In this document: in pieces, positions 23,001-36,558 of the stretch | How the letters are laid out: each line of letters begins with the position of its first letter | Numbering within the stretch: position 1 is the stretch's first letter | From: Hydractinia symbiolongicarpus | Taxonomy: Eukaryota > Cnidaria > Hydrozoa > Anthoathecata > Hydractiniidae | Reading direction: 5' to 3' | Assembly: GCF_029227915.1 (NCBI RefSeq) | Contig: NC_079881.1 | Coordinates: 6,014,001-6,078,000, forward strand | Length of the DNA: 64,000 nucleotides | Made by a program: the position numbers and the translations under genes | Notes under the pieces: generated by a model | The model's database searches: none | What the model was told of the DNA's origin: nothing | Seen by the model: the letters and a program-made list of their open reading frames with translations, nothing else

Positions 23001-26000
23001 TTCAAGAAGTTTCGCAATAATCACATTATAGGTAGGTAATTCACAATATGCTGTCTTGATCACTAATGCTGCTTCATCCATGTCCTTCTTCAAACTTTCG
23101 GATGATAGACAACTGCCAGCATCTAATATCTCTGGTGGATAACTTTGACCTGGTGGAGTGAGAACGACAGCATGGGCAAGAGAGACTAACACTGACTGCT
23201 CTGCTAATCCGATTCGGAGTTTGCCACCCAGAGACCTGTCAATAATATGATACACAAATGACAGAATAGACCAGCTAATACAATATACTTTCATAGTGCA
23301 ATCCTATTAAGTATTCAACAATGCTGAACAAATTCAACAAGACAATTTTTACAAACAGACTCCAAAATTTCCAAAGTTTTGGTACATCTTGTCAGAAGAG
23401 ATTTTTTACCTTCAAGGTAACCAAGAAGTTCAACACACTAACATCATAAGTGACTACTTTGTACTTAAGATGCTTACGTTACAAAATCACCACTGAAAAT
23501 CTCGGAGCTCTACGAATTTAATGCTTTGTTTTCTAAAATATTAATTTACCTGATTAAGTATCTTGCTTCAGAATTTCGACACGCAACAAACATGCCTTGT
23601 ATTTTTTCAGTTTTTTTCGCCATGGACTAAAAAACAGAAATACAAAATTAAATTAAAGGGCTCTTATTTTGCGTTTAAACTTTGCCTCAGGATTTAAATG
23701 TCACTTTTTTGTAACTTTAAATTCTAATTCTTTGTACAAGACGCACAAAGTTTTGAGTCATAGGTATCGCCTGCTTTTTATCCCACTGAACACCACTTTA
23801 AATTTTAATTGACACCGAACTTATACGTACCGAATGTCCAGTCATTTTTGCTATTTCTGTTAGTTTGTTAAAAACATTCGCTACAGTCAGTGGAGGAGGA
23901 GCAAACATCATTCTCTGATTTGTACGGCAGCTCTATAAATGAAGATATAAGTCAATACACATGAAAATATATATGACAGTAAAATTTAACTGCTAACACA
24001 TTCCATGACACAAAAGACAGATTCAGGGAAGTTCCATTTACTGCTCGATTTGTTACGAGGAATATGTCATTATTATTACACTCTTTCAAGAAATTAATTG
24101 TGTTCTTTCTTTTCCAGATCTTTAACCAAGGTTTTTGAACATTTGTTTATATTTGTGGCAACAATATACATATCTATTTCTACAAATTAATAGTGTGCGT
24201 ACAAATTTAATATTCCTTCAAAGACACGTATTTTGGTTATCAAGAGAATCAAGTGTGAAAAGATCAGAGGATCTTGCTAGATGAAGTAAAATCTGCAGCT
24301 TACACATTGCTTTCGGCTTAGATCAAAACGTAAATTTCTCTGACTTGCGTATATAAAATTCATTGTATACTTGCGTATACAATGATCAATTTGCACTAAA
24401 ATAGTTGACAGCTGAGATTTTTTACACAAAGTTGACTCGCTTTTACCAATTTGCTACATTTTACTGACTTTCCCCTGACTTTCTACTGTTTTTGGAAATC
24501 CCCAGACTGTGCTAGGTTTTCCAGCTTCGTGGCCACTTTGCAATTATATGAATAGTGATATCCTAATATGCAAACTGACAAAAAAAACAAAAAATCATGA
24601 CAAATGTTTTTTTTCACATTATACTGTGACTCTTTCAATGAGACTATTTGTTTTTATTTTATTTTGCAAAGTGGCCCAATTGGCACTGTTTTGTTTATAA
24701 CTTTTCTTTGAAAGTGCAGCTTTTTGTATGACATAATGAAACTTTAGGCAAAATCTGTTAAAAAAGAAATGAAACTTATGAATACATTCGCTAACAACTA
24801 TCCAGATACACACAAGAAAAGGTATGTTTACCTCAGCAACAATGCCCAAGTCACCTTTTTCTGCAACTTCTGCTTTTATTTCTTTCATACTTTTACCTAC
24901 AATACAAAACTTACAATACAAACTCACAGTTTAGTGTCTATGAATAAATTGCCTTACATTTTCCACACTTTAGCATTTTTATTTTTTACTAGCTCTTAGC
25001 CTGTTAAAAAATCCATGGAAATACATGTTGCTACTTGCAGTTGCTGTCTTTAACTCATACACAGAGGGTCGGGTATTATAATGCAGATTTAAATAAATAT
25101 AATTAGAAAAGATCAACTTAGGTAAATCTTTGTTGTGTAGATAGAAGGTATTAAATTCTCAAATTTCATAATTACAACCTTCACATTCTTTTTACAGTTT
25201 TTACAATGTCAATATGGCAGAACTATGCCTATCAATAAAAACGTACAGTCCAAAGTCACACATAGATTTTTATTGTAATATTTTCATCAATCATAACTAG
25301 AACAAATAACAAAACTAACCAGTAGCACCACATACAGCCTTCATCAAAACATTTTCACCAATGCCTAACTCTATGCCTTCATATGCTGGTGCTAGCTAAA
25401 ACAACGTATTAAAAAATGAAATGAAGGAATTTGTCAAAATATGAAACTTAGTTTTCAGCAACAAATTAAGTCTTTTTGGTGTATCAAACTAAGAACAAAA
25501 AATTTTTGGTTGGTAATGAAATAACTTCTGTTTTTAAAGCGTCAACAGCAGCAGTAGTAATACAGGCACTGATTTCAAACATAGTTATACCGAAGGTAAA
25601 AAAAAAATTGTTACTAGTCAAAACAGTAAAATTAAACATCTTTTAACATCTATAAAAGTTCCAGATTTGTGGATAGTATTAAAACAATTTTCTTACTTTA
25701 TTCAAGCATAAATAGACACAGGATAACAGATCATCAGGTGTGAGAACAATAACAGAACGAAAGAAATTGCACAATATTGATTGTATTTTTAACCTAGAAA
25801 TAAAACAGGGATACTCATATTTAGAAATTCTGCATCAATATTCTTCAAGAAGTTTACACGAGAGGCAAGACAGGATGATTGTCGGAATAAGACATTTGCC
25901 AGGATGCCTCTAACTCCCTCTACCTTGTGTTCCTATGAAAATTTTTGGTCCTGCATCAATTTTTTCTCGTTGTGAATAAATGAAATCCCGAGTCAATTTT

Positions 26001-29000
26001 TCTATATAAACACACTGTCCCAAGACGAACAAGATAATTTCTGCACATTTTAAAAAATCCTATTTTTCTATATAAGGCAGAAATAAATTATACTGGCAAA
26101 CGTCCTGTCCCGCCTCTCATGTAAACAACCCCTTAAACTTGCAACACCAAAAAATTAATAGGTACATAAAATTGCAACTCACTGTTGTAATCTCTTTATG
26201 CTTCACTGAATTCACTTACTTACTACTAACCTCTCTATTTTACATGACATAAAATCCTGTGTGATAAATATTGCAACTTTTAAAAAACTAGGACCTAGGA
26301 CATCAGTTATAGTTCCCTTGATCGCTACCAGCGACTCAGTTTAACTTGACCTTTTACTGCAAAAGGATAATATTAAGTAAGTTTTACCAACCTAGCAGAA
26401 ATTTCTTCAATATTTTGGAACGTTCTACTCAATGCTTGGTATGGTACTCTAGATAGTAAAAGAAAAAATGCTTAAACGATAGTAAGATTTGTCTGTTCAG
26501 CTAAAGGATAATACCTTATTAACTTAAATATACTCCATTCATTCGTCAATTTGAATAAGTGTACAATAACAATAGTAATCAAATATAAATTCATGTTAAC
26601 CTTAAAAATGCACACAAATCTTGTTTAGTATTTAATTTGGCTACAATCATAGGCAAAAATATATTTTTAGCTTTTTTGTTAACATGTGACATGTTCTGCA
26701 ATTTGAGAGTCTTCTGTTCCTCATAACTTCTGTTTTTATAACTACACTGTCATGTTAGGCCAATTTAACCTGCAAGCCAGTTAAATTTGTGTTTATCAGT
26801 CCTAGTTCTTAACTCATCTGATCATCTGATATAGCCATTACCCGCTGGCTTAGTATGCAAAATCAGTCATGTTGTAATCATTGGACCAATCATAAATTGT
26901 TCTTAGACAGTCCATATTTTTTACTTTTATCTTATGTTTTCTTTGGGTTGTTTTTTGATGCATATCTTTTTACTTAGAGAGTTGGGTTTCTACGATTTGT
27001 GACAGCAGTTATCATCTATTTTAATTCATGGTGTGAAGTCATTACTAATCTATCCCACCCTGTAGATGAGGTATCCCATGTTAGCTCATCTCCCTCCAGT
27101 TGCATGCTAAGTTTAAATTTTCACAAATTTATTATGGAAGGTTGTGTAAGAGTAAAGTAATTAAATCATCAATTTTTTATTCCGCTATTGCAATCACAGT
27201 GCTACTAAAATAAATAAAATCAGAGAATACTTGGAAAAAAAGAATGCTATATAATGCTCGATTGTACACGTTTCTTGAATAGCCACCTTATGTAAACTAG
27301 TTTTTGATAACCAATTTGTAAATACCTTTATGTGATTGTGATCATTTATTTGTAGCCTGTTAGTTTCATAAACAGACATTTGCTGTTTATTCTATCATCT
27401 CACACACAATCTGGCAGTTTTAGCTAATTTTAAGACTTTTTAACTAGTTTTATTTTTATTGCTTATATAATATATACTTTTACCTTACTATATTTCGATT
27501 TTTATTTTTAAAGACAGGACGTTTGTTAATAGCAATATTATATATATTGAAAATCTATATCCTGTATAAAAATTGTTTATAATAATAAATAATAATAATT
27601 AGGTGCTGAATCAAGCATTTAAGGTACATTGTAAAAACACAAACATACTTTTGTCCAACATTCCAACAAGCATCATCAACAGGATGGTATTTGGATTTCG
27701 ATGGATTATAATTTTCAGGCTTTACTGATACCTCAGATTTTTTTCTGAAAGGCATATAAAATTTACTTCAAGCTGTTCTAATAAAATGCTTTTTCCCAGT
27801 GCCTTCTTCTTTTCACAAATCATTGACATGTTCTTTTAAACTAATATACATAATAAAAACAAGCATCTGAACAAAGAAAAACTACAATTTAATGTCTAAC
27901 CAGAGCTTACAATATACATACTCTGTATTAGTTTCAGTTTTTGTAAAAAATGATCCTGTCTTTTTCTTTTCTACATTTTTATGGGACTCCTCTTTCTCTG
28001 TGTCTTTCTTACCTACAAAGTAATTAATTATATTGGCTTAAAAAATGTGGGCATAAACTCCATAATTTATATAAGTAATGGTAATTTGATTTCAATGATC
28101 CATAACCTTGACAAATAAAAGAAGTTGTAATTTAAAAAATTGCAACTTAATTCGCTTGGCACAAATTAAATTTTTAAAACTAATAAATTAAATATTCTAT
28201 ACACAAGTAAAAATCTCTGATTCTGCATCATTTTGGAGCTGGATAGTCAGCAAATTTTTTGGTTATTTTTGAAGTAACAATAGCTTAAAGCCAAACTAAA
28301 TTTAAAGAATTACACACTGCAGCACTCTTCTTTCAGCACTTCTTTCTAACTCAATATTTTTTATGTGGGCAAAAACTGCCGCAACAGACTAAACAGGCAC
28401 TACTTACAAATACAGACAATGGGTTACAAACAGAATATAAACTGTAAAAATTTAATGAGATTCAAAGTACCCAACTACTTTTTATCATAAATATCAAATT
28501 ATTGTAGGCCCGTAATATTTATTATGTACGATAATGAAGTACAGTCAGCTTAAGAGTGCTTACTTGTAAACATGATTTAATGCACCCTAGGAACATTGCT
28601 TTGCACAATCATTTTGATACGCTTGGTTAACAATAATAGTGCTTACTTGTAAACATGATTTAATGCACCCTAGGAACATTGCTTTGCACAATCATTTTGA
28701 TACGCTTGGTTAACAATAATATTAAGTTTGATACAAAAAGCTGATAAAAAAATATGGCTATTTTAAGTTGTAGTATGATAGAATGTTACAGTGTTAAACT
28801 TTGTTTGATGCATCGATTTTGATTTTATAATTTAAATCTCAATGAAAAAAACTCTCATCATCAATAAAGAAACTGTTTTGTACCACGTAAGACCATGCAT
28901 CTTAATTTCAATGTACACAAAGAAATGCATGGTCAGAAAAAAGTCACTTTCAATGCATTTTTTTACATGCAGGAATTCTAGTTTTTATTTTCCAAAAATT

Positions 29001-32000
29001 TATCACTTTCTAAGGGACCCCTGGGAAAGCATTTAATGGCCGTTAACCAAAAAGGTTATATTCTTATATTTTGAAATATGTATATTCACATGGTGTACTA
29101 TCTGCTTCTTTTTTAACTTGCACAGCTTTTGCGTCTGCAGACTTTGTGATCTCTTTGTCTGATTTTTCATCACGCGAAACATCATCACACTTCTTAATGT
29201 CTTCTTTGCATTGGCTTGATATTTTTTGACATTTTGTGCTGCTGTCGTTAGGAACTTCATCTTCTGAACTTAACTTCCGCTTCGTTGGTCCAACGACACT
29301 CTTTCTAGCTAAAGATAAAAGGTTAGATAAAATAAAACAATAAAATTAGAAAAACAATAACCAAGCAGTTTTGAAAAGTTTTAAGATTATCTAAAAATTA
29401 TCCAATATCTTAAAGGAAAACTAACAGAACAAATAAAGATATGTTCTTTGTAATTAAACATTCTAACATATTAGTCGTTAGCCCGTGGAAAAATCCACGG
29501 GTTCTCCTGTCCTTGTTATACCGCATATTGCATGCGTCTCGCAACTTGCGCAGCTAAGCTACCATTTTGTGTGACAGACAGACAGACGGACGGACAGACA
29601 TATACGGGTATTATATTATAGATCACAAGAACAATATGGCAAAAACTTTTTAACTTTTTAATTTTTTGTCTAAATTTTACGGTTCATACATATTTTGTTA
29701 ATTTGTAGCGGCACTTGGTGTACATAGCTTGTAGTACTACTTTGACCTTAAATAACTTAAAAAACAAAAAAATTCACACAGTTATTATAACAATATAATG
29801 AAAATTTTTAACACAATCATTAATTTTCCTTTAAAAAGAAAAAGTCGAAATTTTTCAAAAAAGACTTAAAAGCAGACGTTGCTTATGAAAAATTACAAGT
29901 TTATGGAAAAATATGCTCACAACTAATCTCGTTGTCATGTTATTCTGCATTTTCGGATGCATATTAGGATATGGAAATAGGTCTATTAATCAATTTGACA
30001 TGAAAATATAACATAAACAACATTCTTAAAATAACCTCAATAAAGATGAACATAAGGTTAAGGATATTTTCTTCTCAATCAGTTCAGCATTACTATAGCA
30101 ACAATGTAAAAAAGCACGTCATTCAATTTCTATTTAAAAATTTGTAAAAAAATTATTTTTTTAATGCCTTTTTCACAAAATCTTGTTTGTTTATATAATA
30201 ATAAATAAACATACCAGTTTTTCTCTTCGGAGGTAATTTGTTTTGAGTGTCAGCCTCATGGCCATTTGAAACTTCACTTTTCACCTTTTTTCCATTACTT
30301 TCAACTGTATTCTCCGAATTATTTGTTGCTACAGCCTTGTTAGAAGTATTATGTTCCTCACTTTCTTCATCACTATCTATTACTCTTTTTTTGTTTGCCT
30401 TCTTCGATGTTTTTACTGGTGAATCAATTTCTTTGTTCGAAGCTAGTCTAAAATTATAAGCGTGTTCAATTTATAATTATAAAGTCTCCTGGAATAAAAT
30501 ATACTATGTATGAAAACATAAAAATTATATCAGGAGAAAATTTAAGTAAAAACCCCTTACGTGAATTTTCAGTATAGTAAAATAAAAAATTGTCCTTTGT
30601 ATACAACTTTTTAAAGATAGAAAATGATTGTGAAACATCACACATGAAAACAAATGTTTGAAAACTTTGATGCACCCCTGTCTTTAACGAATCCATATTT
30701 TATTCTTATAAAGGAAAACAGAAAACAGCTAATAGATTGTGATCAATTTGTTTAAGAATCCATATAATTGAAATTATAAATGATTATTTTCAGCCAACTT
30801 TATTATGTTTCTGCATGTTCCTTTTCCCAATTTATTTCCTGGAAAAAATAAGGAAAAATAGAGAAATCAGCTCGACCTTCCATTTATATAATGTCCTTCA
30901 ATAACATACGTAGGACATGTCAGACTGATATATGTATTAAATTGGGCATCTTGTATTCTTGTATACACATTTTTTTTCTTCTGTTTTCATCATTCTATTA
31001 CCAACATTTTTATTACATTACTGTAGTTAAAATTATTTTTAGTAAGATTTTAATACATGAGAACAGAAGAAATTCATCACTACAACTTTTATTCTCTGGC
31101 GAAAGACAGCAGGACGAATCTTTTTGATAAAAATGTTTTATTTGCCACTGTAACCAACGCCATTTTTAAGGCAACTTTTTTTTGCTTAAGAACAGAAGAA
31201 ATTTATCAGTACAACTTTTATTACCTGCAGAATACAGCAGGATAAATGTTTCTCTTTAAAATATGTTTTATTTGTGGATAAACAGGAACATTCAAATACA
31301 AAGCAGTATGTAACAAATTTATTCTCAAGTGAAATACGGTGTGATGTAAAAATCTACCATATCCTACAAAGTAAAGTTAAAAAGTTAAACAACAGACTGG
31401 GATTCCATAAATCAGTGATTCAGAGAAAACACACTGAAATGTGTTAAAAATGTTTAAACATTCTCCTGCTAGTAGTGGTACACTATAATAAAACCATTCC
31501 ACTATTTGCTTATTAATTCAATATTGGTTTTGTGTTTAGTTTTTTTGTATTTCACATTTTAGACGAATGAGAAAAACAATCATGATCATTCCAAGATCAT
31601 GATTTGAGTTCTGAAACAAATTGTTTTCCCAAAGGAATCAACAATGGGATATAAAAATTTATTACGCAAAACTATTTTTAGACATTCCTTTCTCACTCTG
31701 ACTTCTTTGAATGGAATGGTAAAATTGCCTTTTTATAGTTTGAAATCCAACTGTTTTAGATTTTGTACGATCTGCAGTGACATTTTTCTTCCTGTAATCT
31801 ACAATACAGTCTGAATGTAATCTACCGCGGACGCGAAACTCGCATGAATAGTTACACAGAACAATAGCTTTTGTTTTTTTAAGAAAATAATTGCCTCGCT
31901 GATAAACAATGACTCCACACGATCAATTGTTTAATCACAATAGGTTGCAAGATCATTTTTAGCAATCTATTTTGCGCGTAAAAATAAATAAATATCAAAA

Positions 32001-35000
32001 CGTTTTTACCTAGCAAAATTTCCTTTCTTTCTATCACTAATGTTTTATGTTATGAACCCAGCGTAGCTATAGTTCAACAAAACACCCTAGAAACAAGGAT
32101 GGCTTAAATAAAATAGTTTCCCAAAAGCAATTACCTAGCATCAACTTGGAAATCTGCTTTACATTTTCTTAATATTGATAAATACGTCTCCTTATTATAA
32201 AAATTTAGAAGCAAAATAAACAGCAAAATAAACTACGAGCGATCTATTGCCATGATACCATTACGAAATGACAAATTTACGACACTGATTTCAACAGGAT
32301 TTCTAAAGCCGCATTTCTATATATGTAAAATTTTACGAAAGGACGTACGGAAAGTTTTTTCCTCCGCACACGATATTATTGTTTTTGACGTGTGTATGAT
32401 CGCACATCCAAAAGTATTTTGGCGTGTTCTTAAAAGGTGGGGAGGATTTAACCAGTGAACCCCAAACATTGGAGACTGCAAAAGCCTTTAAACATATAAA
32501 ACAAAATAAGCACGTTTCTGTTCCCTATTATAACTTTAAAAATTAAAAATCGAAACATGCAAAATAACAAGATAATTCAAATATGATCTGTAACCTTTTT
32601 TAGTAACCTTTGTTCGGCATTTATTCGTTTTTTTTATCTGCCATATGCCATCATGAAAGTTTCGTAATCATGACCACACTTACCACAAGTAATAAATTTG
32701 TGCCGCTAAATACAAAGTCAGGCTGCGCACTTTATTAAGCCAATTAAATCGCAAAAATGACGTGCTAAAGAAAACTTAAAACATGTAAAACAAAATAAGT
32801 TTTTAAGTTTGTAGTATTATTACTATTATTTGTAAAGTCATCACACGTGAATAGGGAAAAATATGCTTTGTTTTTAAATTAAAAAAAATCTTTCAAGTTT
32901 ATCCAAGTGGCATTTGAACGGGTAGTAGAAGGTCAGTCGCCTGTGGTTAAAAATAATTATGTGTGTCTGTTCTGCCTGCAGTTTTGCAGACTTGCTTCAT
33001 CAGTGCTCCGTTGGCGTTCACCTTCGCATTAGTTAGGTTGGCTATGAATAGGCTTACTTAAAATAGCCGAAATCTAGCATCAATTTGGAGATAAAGAAAT
33101 TCAGAGGTCCCTCTTCTGTACAGTTTTTAAATAATAGAAAAAAAACGTATGCACTCCAAGTATTTAAGGCATGCACGAGGTACGTAGGTCAATAGGGCTT
33201 GTATTCCATACCTAAAAATTGGGAAAGGCCAAAATCGATTATATAAAGCTCCTGACTAACCTTTATTGTTAGGAAAATTTCTAAAAATTGCAAGCACAAT
33301 TTAAGCGCACAGCGACGAAATTATGTGCACGAAAATTGTTGTGAACTATCGTGTATGAATTTCATGTCGCATACACGAAACTCAGCTTCTATTAAGTCAA
33401 AATTTACGAAGCCCTGAACACAGTATATATGCAATTGTGATTTTATGCCAAAATTGAGACAGAGATAGTTCATGTTGTATGAATTCCACCATCATTGACA
33501 AAATAACGAAAAAGCTACAGTGCACATCAAAACACAGAGGTACCTAGCTAGGTCTAGGCACAGAAGTTTTGCACATGCAGTCAGGCATACATGCATATTG
33601 ATGGCTAAATATTTTATTGATTTCTTTTTCTTTCTTTGCTTTTTCCTCAAGGTCCTTTGAGTAGATTCTATTTAAAAGATTCAAATCATAAACTGTAAAA
33701 AAAGGCTGAAGCGTACACGAATAACATAATAACAGAGAAGAATGATTCTCATTCTTCTCTGATATTAGGCATTTTTTTGTCCTTAAATTACAAATTAAAA
33801 AGGCCAATAATTCATTTTGGAGTTTACTGGCAAAAACAGCAATATCATGCCCCCCTACCAGACTATCCGTGGTTCTTGTGACTATGTACAGTACCGCTCG
33901 AATGTAACTTTACATGTACATGATAGTTATCACCTTCGCATGAGCTTTCGGTAGCGTCAAAACTTTCGTTGTTATTGTTAACCTATTGTTTAACACATGA
34001 GCTATTTTTGCATGTTGAAAACAATAGAGTTCATGTCTTGTTCGCGAAATTTAATTAGCTTGTGTGAACTGCATGTGTCCCATTGTTGTATTTAATTGCT
34101 ATAGTCATCAAGAGATCAACAAAAGAAAATAAAAAATTAACAAAAATTAAAGGTTTGTTAGATCGCATTTTAAATGTTTAAAAACGTAAAACGGCGATAG
34201 AAATGCTTTTTAGATTGCATTTTAAAAGTTTAAGAACGAAAAACGGCGATAGAAATGCTTCGTTAGATCGCATTTTAAAAGTTTAAGAACGAAAAACGGT
34301 GATAGAAATGCTTTTAATGTGTTATGTTCGTTCATTTTTCTAAAAAAAAATATTTCAATAGCCTTCGTGATCTTTAACACTTTTAAACAATAACATGCAT
34401 GTTACATGTGACAACAAAAGGATTCATCAAATCTTATTGTTCTGACTTGCGCACGACGATAACAATAGAAAGCAATTAAGTTCGTGTATAAACAAAAGAT
34501 ATGTGAACGTTCTTTATGTAGACATGAGATCGTTACATGAGGTCGTAAAACTTCTGTACATGTAAAGTTACATTCAAGCGGTACTGTATAGAATAAATTG
34601 GGATAATTGGGCATACAATATGATGATGTTTTAAAATTTTGTGTTTGTCCTTGTAGTCATAAATTTTCCCTTGCAATAAGCTTAGCTGTTATGTAAGTCA
34701 CAAAAATAAAAGCTTGTTTTGTAGCCCTGTTAAGATAATAAGGAAAGGAAAATAAACATTTTTAACTTTAAATAAAACAAAAGGAAGTTTTTATAATAAA
34801 AAACCCTTTTTTCACTGTTTACTGTAAATAATTGTTTTATATTTTTGGCAAATACTATTTTTATAGACATGAAGAATAACTAAATATAATGGTGGTTCCT
34901 GTAATGTGCTATATACAAACTTCAAAAATTTAAGATGAAATTTGACTATGTGAAAGAGCTTGGTATTTATAAATGCTTGTTGAATTTCCACACCTGAAGG

Positions 35001-36295
35001 CGTAGGAAATTCTTTAAAACCGTCGTTTTCTTCTTTCGAAGCATTTTTTGAGAAAAAATCGACCCTGGGATTTTATGTTCCCCTGAGAAGAGGATAGTAT
35101 TTGTATAACTGACTAACTAACCCTGTCCCAAATGGTCAATTGCAACGTCACAGATTTAAACTTTGACCCAAGCTCCCTAAGTACTGGGAAGTCATATGAT
35201 GTTTCAGCCAAAATTGGTATTTGTTTTTGACAAAATTTGGCACAGTTAACAAAAAAGTATGCTGAACATAATAGTGACATCAAAATTTTGGTTTTTCGCC
35301 ACCTTTAATGTCATTTTAGGTCAAAATTGTTCCAAAAATTAAAAATACTTTTTTTTCAACAAAATTTGGCACAGTAAACAAATAAAGTATGCTGAACATG
35401 ATAGTGAGATCAAAATTTTGATTTTTTGCCACCTTAAATGTCATTTTAGGCCAAAATTTGTCCAAAAATTAAAACTACTTTATTTTCAACAAAAATTGGC
35501 AAAGTTAACAAAAAAAGGATGTTAAACAAAATTTTGATTTTTTGTCAACTAAATGCTGTTTAAGACCATAAACGTTTCAATCGCAAGACTTTTAACCATG
35601 AATGATAGGCTGTATTTTTTGTTAGCAATTTCTGTTAAAATGTGAGTTTATTGACACGTTTCATTTTGTTTGCATTTGTTGTAAGATATAATGTCACTTG
35701 TGTGCTTTATCTTCAGAGCTTCATGCACCAAACCTCTTCAAATGTTTGGTACGATAACACAACGAATTAGCAGGTTGTCATCAAATATTTTGATAGCGAG
35801 TGGAAATTCTTAGAGCCCCCAGGGCTTCTTGTTGTCTTTAATTCAGGGAAGGGGGAGGCTTAAAGGGTTGCTTATCTGAAAGTAGGTGCTTATTCAATCA
35901 TTTACAGTATTATATAAAAATAAGATCAGCTACATGAAGTGACATTTCCACTTACCCATCATTTTCGGTCTTCTTTGAGGCAGTCTTCTTTGTAAAGAAT
36001 GATCTAAAGGACAACATAATTATGGATTATATAAATAGTGATTACATTTTAAACTAAAAGAAATATCACACTGCTAATTTAATTTCATAGATAAAATACA
36101 ATAATACACAAGTTTCAGATAACAGTTTTTCACAGTTTAAGGAAGTCAATGTAAAACTGCAGCAGTGATTACCAGTCCACTATGGACCATTTTAAATAAT
36201 ATGCAAATATACACAATTTAAAAAACAACAACTGAGAATAGACCTACTTTACTGAAAAATAAATATAAAACCTACCCTATAGTCTTTTGTGGCAT
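17070..36295 (-). CDS. LIG1: DNA ligase I, ATP-dependent (24 exons, 869 aa)
   Basis: Nuclear enzyme that seals nicks during lagging-strand synthesis and repair. Exons, 5' to 3': 36295-36276, 36003-35956, 30447-30215, 29308-29090, 28012-27922, 27744-27649, 26448-26392, 25793-25697, 25395-25320, 24896-24832, 23932-23831, 23626-23550, 23235-22958, 22749-22538, 22189-22079, 21797-21726, 21123-21055, 20696-20621, 20256-20174, 19869-19717, 19205-19071, 18048-17986, 17601-17509, 17153-17070. All junctions are GT..AG and in phase (2610 nt). The start MPQKTIGSFFTKK is a PCNA-binding PIP box split by intron 1. A lysine-rich disordered N-terminal region follows, with a second SFFTK motif near residue 194. 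Next come the DNA-binding domain, the adenylation domain with active-site Lys518 in KYDGER, motif III (IIDTE), motif IV (CEGLMVK), motif V (WLKLKKDY) and the OB fold. The human protein is 919 aa; the difference lies mostly in the disordered N-terminus. Intron 2 (5.5 kb) hosts several repeats. Confidence 0.96.
18281..18531 (-). mobile_element. Helitron-like element remnants in a ligase intron
   Basis: Reading the minus strand, a hairpin-like segment (cgtggatcttttcacggg, about 18499-18521) ends in ACGACTAG. It is followed directly by TCTATAATAATAACC, the typical start of the next unit, so two copies abut head to tail. The downstream copy runs into a (GACA)n microsatellite at about 18331-18390 and its end is unclear. 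Confidence 0.45.
21416..21552. repeat. 37-45 bp tandem repeat in a ligase intron
   Basis: About three copies of a unit containing cacgtctcagtttttgtgtag and ctagttacttctgtga, alternating with or without an extra 'ctgtgtag'. It sits in the intron between exons 21797-21726 and 21123-21055. Confidence 0.8.
28555..28720. repeat. Near-perfect 83-bp tandem duplication
   Basis: Two adjacent copies start at 28555 and 28638 (agtgcttacttgtaaacatg...), with no difference that I can see over 83 bases. The near identity implies a recent duplication or an assembly artefact. It lies in a ligase intron. Confidence 0.9.
29471..29622 (-). mobile_element. Helitron-like (HINE) element in a ligase intron
   Basis: On the minus strand it starts TCTATAATATAATACCCG and runs through a GTCTGTC microsatellite. 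It ends with a hairpin (CCCGTGGA TTTT TCCACGGG) followed by CTAACGACTAA. A 5' TC, a 3' hairpin about 10 bases from the end and a CTRR terminus are the Helitron signature. At 152 bp it has no coding capacity. Confidence 0.65.
33889..34586. mobile_element. 698-bp mariner/Tc1-like MITE in ligase intron 2
   Basis: The terminal inverted repeats of about 31 bp begin CAGTACCGCT and differ at a single base over the stretch compared. The element is flanked by TA dinucleotides at 33887-33888 and 34587-34588, the target of Tc1/mariner elements. There is no transposase frame inside, so it is non-autonomous. It contains the 53-bp tandem array at 34158-34316. Confidence 0.8.
34158..34316. repeat. 53-bp tandem repeat, three copies, inside the MITE
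   Basis: Units start at 34158, 34210 and 34263, each with ttagatcgcattttaaa and ggcgatagaaatgctt (one base changed in some copies). Confidence 0.85.
35205..35570. repeat. ~126-bp tandem repeat, about three copies
   Basis: The words caaaatttggcacagt, aaagtatgctgaacat and catcaaaattttg recur at about 126-bp spacing, and the third copy is degenerate. It sits in ligase intron 2, close to exon 2. Confidence 0.8.
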
Positions 36296-36501
36296 ATTTT
36301 TATTGTGTTCAATATATATGTTTACTAAATCAAAAATAACCAGATTAGGAAAGCATCGGTGAAAATTCTTTTAAATGCCAAATGAAGGTATTACAACCTG
36401 TTGTTACCCTGTTGTAGCAAAAACAATCAGTCAATATTATTTTGTTTAGCCAATAAGGTTAAGTGGAAGTTTAATCGAACACCAGGCTGTGCACTTATAC
36501 A

Positions 36502-36558
36502 AAAAGGGTATTACGCCTATACGGATGTTGCACATGCGTATAGGCGTAATACCCTTTT
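36502..36558. repeat. Perfect 21-bp inverted repeat upstream of LIG1
   Basis: The arms at 36502-36522 (aaaagggtattacgcctatac) and 36538-36558 are exact reverse complements with a 15-base loop. It lies 207 bp upstream of the ligase start codon, within the likely promoter or 5'UTR. It could be the remnant of a fold-back element or a regulatory hairpin. Confidence 0.85.
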
